Assembly: GCF_013359815.1 (NCBI RefSeq)
Contig: NZ_JABMCF010000041.1
Coordinates: 237,865 to 301,864, forward strand
Source of the DNA: Curtobacterium flaccumfaciens
GTDB taxonomy: Bacteria > Actinomycetota > Actinomycetes > Actinomycetales > Microbacteriaceae
Length of the DNA: 64,000 nt
Direction of reading: 5' to 3'
Shown here piece after piece: positions 61,504 through 64,000 of this stretch. Each line of letters begins with the position of its first letter. Positions within the stretch are counted from its first letter, which is position 1. The translations under genes and the position numbers were made by a program. Below the pieces are notes generated by a model. It was not told where the DNA came from, made no database searches, and saw only the letters and a list, made by a program, of their open reading frames with translations.

Positions 61504-62520
61504 TCAGGCGGGGGCGGGGGCCGTCGACTCGGCCAGGTGCATCGCGCACGGGATGAGCGTGTGCGTGCGCCCGGTGCTGCCGCCCTCGAGGCGGTCGACC
61601 AGCGACTCGACCGCCAGGCGGCCGAGCGCCGGTCCGGGGGCGTTCAGCGTCGTGAGCACCGGTTCCGTCGCGGCGCCGGCGCCGTCGGAGGACACGATCG
61701 CGATGACCGAGACGTCCTCGGGGACCCGCCGACCGCCGGCCCGCAGCCCGCTGACGAGCCCGAAGTTCGAGTCGTCCTTCATGATGATCGCGGCCGTGAC
61801 GTCGGGGTCGTGCGCCAGCAGGTCCGCCGCCGCACGACGACCGCCCTCGGCCGAGGCACCGGCGGCGACCACGGTGCCGGTGAGGCCCCGGCGCTCGATG
61901 CCGGCGTGGAACGCCGCCTCGGAGCGGACCTTCGGGCCGTAGTCGGCCATCGAGGTGCCGTCGAGGTCCTCGACCACGAGGCCGATCCGCCGGTGCCCGA
62001 GGCCGGTGAGGTGGTCGAGGGCGTCCTCGACGGTGCGCTCGAAGTCGATGTCGACGTACGAGATGCCCGAGGGGTCGGCGGTGCGGCCGATCGCGACGAA
62101 CGGGACCTCGAGCTCGGTGAGACGGGCGATCCGGGGGTCGTGCATGGTGACCTCCATCACCACGACCCCGTCGGCGAGGCCGCCGGAGATGAGCTCCTGC
62201 ACGTCGTCCGCCGTCGTCACCGCCGGCCAGAGCACCAGGTGGTACCCGAGCTCCGAGGCGCGGCTCGCGGCACTCGTGAAGAACTGCAGCGCGGTCTGTC
62301 CGAGCCGGTGCTCGAGCACCGGGAACACGAGCGCGAGGATCCGGGTGCGGCGCGACGCCAGCGCCCGGGCGACCACGTTGTTCCGGTAGCCGAGCTCACG
62401 CATCGCCGCCGTGACCCGGGCACGGGTGTCGGCGGACACGCGCTTGTTGCCGTTCACGACGAAGGACACCGTCGCGATCGAGACGCCCGCCCGGTCGGCG
62501 ACCTGCTGCATCGTCGCCAT
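61504..62520 (-). CDS. LacI family transcriptional regulator
   Basis: The 338-residue protein has the HTH at its very N-terminus (MQQVADRAGVSIATVSFVVNG) and a sugar-sensing domain (LALVFPVLEHRLGQ, GLGHRRIGLVVEDLDG, DVSVIAIVSSDGAG). GGGAG precedes the ATG (62518-62520). It lies between two importers: downstream genes are co-directional, while the binding-protein gene at 62722 is divergent. Twin operators at 62578-62607 suggest it controls the divergent importer and itself. Confidence 0.9.
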   Translation of the reverse strand: MATMQQVADRAGVSIATVSFVVNGNKRVSADTRARVTAAMRELGYRNNVVARALASRRTRILALVFPVLEHRLGQTALQFFTSAASRASELGYHLVLWPAVTTADDVQELISGGLADGVVVMEVTMHDPRIARLTELEVPFVAIGRTADPSGISYVDIDFERTVEDALDHLTGLGHRRIGLVVEDLDGTSMADYGPKVRSEAAFHAGIERRGLTGTVVAAGASAEGGRRAAADLLAHDPDVTAAIIMKDDSNFGLVSGLRAGGRRVPEDVSVIAIVSSDGAGAATEPVLTTLNAPGPALGRLAVESLVDRLEGGSTGRTHTLIPCAMHLAESTAPAPA

Positions 62521-62577
62521 GCCGCTCCCTCACCCTGTCCCGCTCACTGTAGCGGGGGCGGTGCCCGAAAAAGTTCG

Positions 62578-62607
62578 TCTAAGCGCTTTACCATCTAAGC
62601 GGTTCGA
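62578..62607. promoter_or_regulatory. two LacI-type operators in the divergent region
   Basis: AAGCGCTT (62581-62588), a perfect palindrome within TCTAAGCGCTTTA, is followed 16 bases on (centre to centre) by TCTAAGCGGTTCGA with AAGCGGTT at 62597-62604. The repeated TCTAAGCG, and the central CG, fit LacI-family operators. They lie between lacI and the divergent binding-protein gene. Confidence 0.65.
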
Positions 62608-62721
62608 TGCTAACTTCGACCCCACTCGGGACGCGACGGAGCGGTTCTGGTCCGGTCGTCCCCGATCCACGAGCGACACGTTCGACTCGTGTCCGGCAAC
62701 CATCCAGAGAAGAGCGAAGCA

Positions 62722-63957
62722 ATGAAGCCTCGACACCGCAGGATCGCCCCGGTCCTCAGCGCGGTCGCCATGCTGGCGACCGTCCCCCTCGTCCTCGCCG
62801 GCTGTTCCGGGGGCTCGTCCGCGAGCTCCGGCGGCAAGGTGGACTCCATCACCGTGCTCGACTACTACAACCAGGGCAACGACAAGAAGGTCATCGGCGA
62901 GTACCTCGACAAGTGCGGGGCCGAGAACGACGTCACCATCAAGCGCAGCCTGGTGCCCGGCTCGTCACTCATCCAGAAGGTCCTGCAGCAGGCGTCGTCG
63001 AAGACCCTGCCGGACGTCCTGATGCTCGACAACCCGGACCTGCAGCAGATCGCCGAGACCGGTGCGCTGTCGCCGCTGTCCGACTACGACATCTCGACCG
63101 ACGGCTACGCCAAGGGCGTGCTGCAGGCCGGGACCTACGAGGACAAGGTCTACGGCCTCGCCCCCACCGTGAACACCATCGCGCTCTTCTACAACAAGAA
63201 GGTGCTGTCCGAGGCCGGTGTCACCCCGCCGAAGACGTGGGACGAGCTGCAGTCCGCCGCGGCGAAGCTCACCAAGGGCGACCAGTACGGGTTCGCCGTC
63301 GACGCCAACGCCACGTACGAGGGCACCTGGCAGTTCCTGCCGTTCATGTGGTCGAACGGCGGCGACGAGAAGGACATCGCGACCCCGGAGACCGAAGAGG
63401 CCCTGTCGCTCTGGAAGGGCCTGGTCGACGACGGCTCGATGTCGAAGAGCGTCGTCAACTGGACCCAGGCCGACGTGAACGACCAGTTCATGGCCGGCAA
63501 GGCCGCGATGATGATCAACGGCCCGTGGCAGATCCCCGGTCTGAAGGAGTCGAAGGTCGACTACGGGATCGCCCAGATCCCCGTGCAGTCCGCCAGCGAC
63601 AAGGCCGTGGCCCCGCTCGGTGGTGAGGTCTGGACCGTCCCGAACACCGGTGACAAGGCGAAGCAGGCCGTCGCGGCGAAGATCGTCGACTGCATGAACA
63701 GCGACGCGAACCAGCTCGCGATGGCGAAGCTGCGCTACACGATCCCCTCGAAGACCGACGTCGCCCAGCAGTTCGGCAAGGACGTCCCCGAGGAGCAGGT
63801 GTTCGTCGACCTCGTCGCCGACGCCCGCGCCCGCACCGGCGAGCTCGGTGCCGACTGGCCCAAGGCCGCGACGAAGATCTACACGGCCGTGCAGTCGGCG
63901 CTGACCGGGCAGGACTCCCCGGCCGACGCCCTGCAGAACGCGCAGTCGAGCAACTGA
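62722..63957 (+). CDS. extracellular solute-binding lipoprotein
   Basis: The 411-residue family 1 binding protein has a signal peptide ending LVLAGC (lipidated Cys28) and segments such as LPDVLMLDNPDLQQI, APTVNTIALFYNKKVL and PPKTWDELQSAA. The ATG (62722) follows AGAAGAG; the frame opens earlier at 62689. The next gene starts two bases after its stop, so this is the first gene of an importer operon that continues past the right edge. Ligand unknown. Confidence 0.92.
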   Translation: MKPRHRRIAPVLSAVAMLATVPLVLAGCSGGSSASSGGKVDSITVLDYYNQGNDKKVIGEYLDKCGAENDVTIKRSLVPGSSLIQKVLQQASSKTLPDVLMLDNPDLQQIAETGALSPLSDYDISTDGYAKGVLQAGTYEDKVYGLAPTVNTIALFYNKKVLSEAGVTPPKTWDELQSAAAKLTKGDQYGFAVDANATYEGTWQFLPFMWSNGGDEKDIATPETEEALSLWKGLVDDGSMSKSVVNWTQADVNDQFMAGKAAMMINGPWQIPGLKESKVDYGIAQIPVQSASDKAVAPLGGEVWTVPNTGDKAKQAVAAKIVDCMNSDANQLAMAKLRYTIPSKTDVAQQFGKDVPEEQVFVDLVADARARTGELGADWPKAATKIYTAVQSALTGQDSPADALQNAQSSN

Positions 63958-63959
63958 GC

Positions 63960-64000
63960 ATGACGAGCACCGCGACCCCCGTCGCCCCACGGCGGGCCGC
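63960..64000 (+). CDS. start of an ABC permease gene, truncated by the window
   Basis: An ATG at 63960-63962 opens 13 codons (MTSTATPVAP and basic residues) before the edge. It starts two bases after the binding-protein stop. A Thr/Pro-rich basic start is like the permeases elsewhere in the window, so a MalF-type permease is expected; only context supports that. Confidence 0.5.
   Translation, partial: MTSTATPVAPRRA

Overview
The window looks like chromosomal DNA of a high-G+C actinobacterium of the family Microbacteriaceae; the gene order (eno, ftsB, DUF501), protein style and very high G+C suggest Curtobacterium or a close relative. That is inference from family knowledge; no 16S gene or other marker is present. 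Many starts are GTG or TTG, 4-base ATGA/GTGA overlaps are common, and several genes have a TANNNT box 6-7 bases before the start codon, as expected for leaderless mRNAs. No tRNA, rRNA, CRISPR array, insertion sequence or prophage gene was found.

Bases 1-12,200 are core housekeeping: a DUF501 start, ftsB, eno, hisS, mazG, nhaA, mfd, pth, rplY and a coiled-coil protein. A candidate structured small RNA lies between hisS and mazG. Bases 12,200-24,000 form a hexuronate locus. It has a LacI repressor, a binding protein with two permeases, glucuronate isomerase (uxaC), fructuronate reductase (uxuB) and mannonate dehydratase (manD), which together lead from D-glucuronate to 2-keto-3-deoxygluconate. 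Two TIM-barrel isomerase-like proteins and a Gfo/Idh/MocA oxidoreductase sit in the same chain of overlapping genes. Bases 24,000-35,450 hold a methyltransferase, a Doc/ribbon-helix-helix toxin-antitoxin pair, gntK and gnd (divergent), a membrane molybdopterin oxidoreductase, a PrmC-like methyltransferase, prs, glmU and an MFS exporter.

Bases 35,500-36,016 carry a tandem array of a 151-bp unit. Bases 36,058-45,290 combine xylose isomerase and xylulokinase with a divergent set: Gfo/Idh, ThuA, a second Gfo/Idh, a TIM-barrel protein, a ROK regulator and a polyol dehydrogenase. This set resembles 3-keto-glycoside processing systems. Bases 45,370-57,490 look like a plant-polysaccharide module: acetyl ester hydrolase, three AraC regulators, a GH18-like lipoprotein, a GH3 glycosidase, an ABC importer and a LacI regulator. 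A MarR gene with a tiny overlapping leader ORF follows. Bases 58,150-64,000 hold another complete importer, a LacI regulator and the start of one more importer. No importer in the window has its own ATPase gene, so a shared MsiK-type ATPase encoded elsewhere is likely.

The least explained features are repeats. An 11-mer, GGCCTGGAGGC, occurs at least 12 times, alone inside genes and paired as hairpins between genes. The other repeats are the 151-bp array, an 82-bp direct repeat pair, and a palindrome sitting in frame inside uxaC. Most long ORFs opposite the real genes are high-G+C shadows and are left out.
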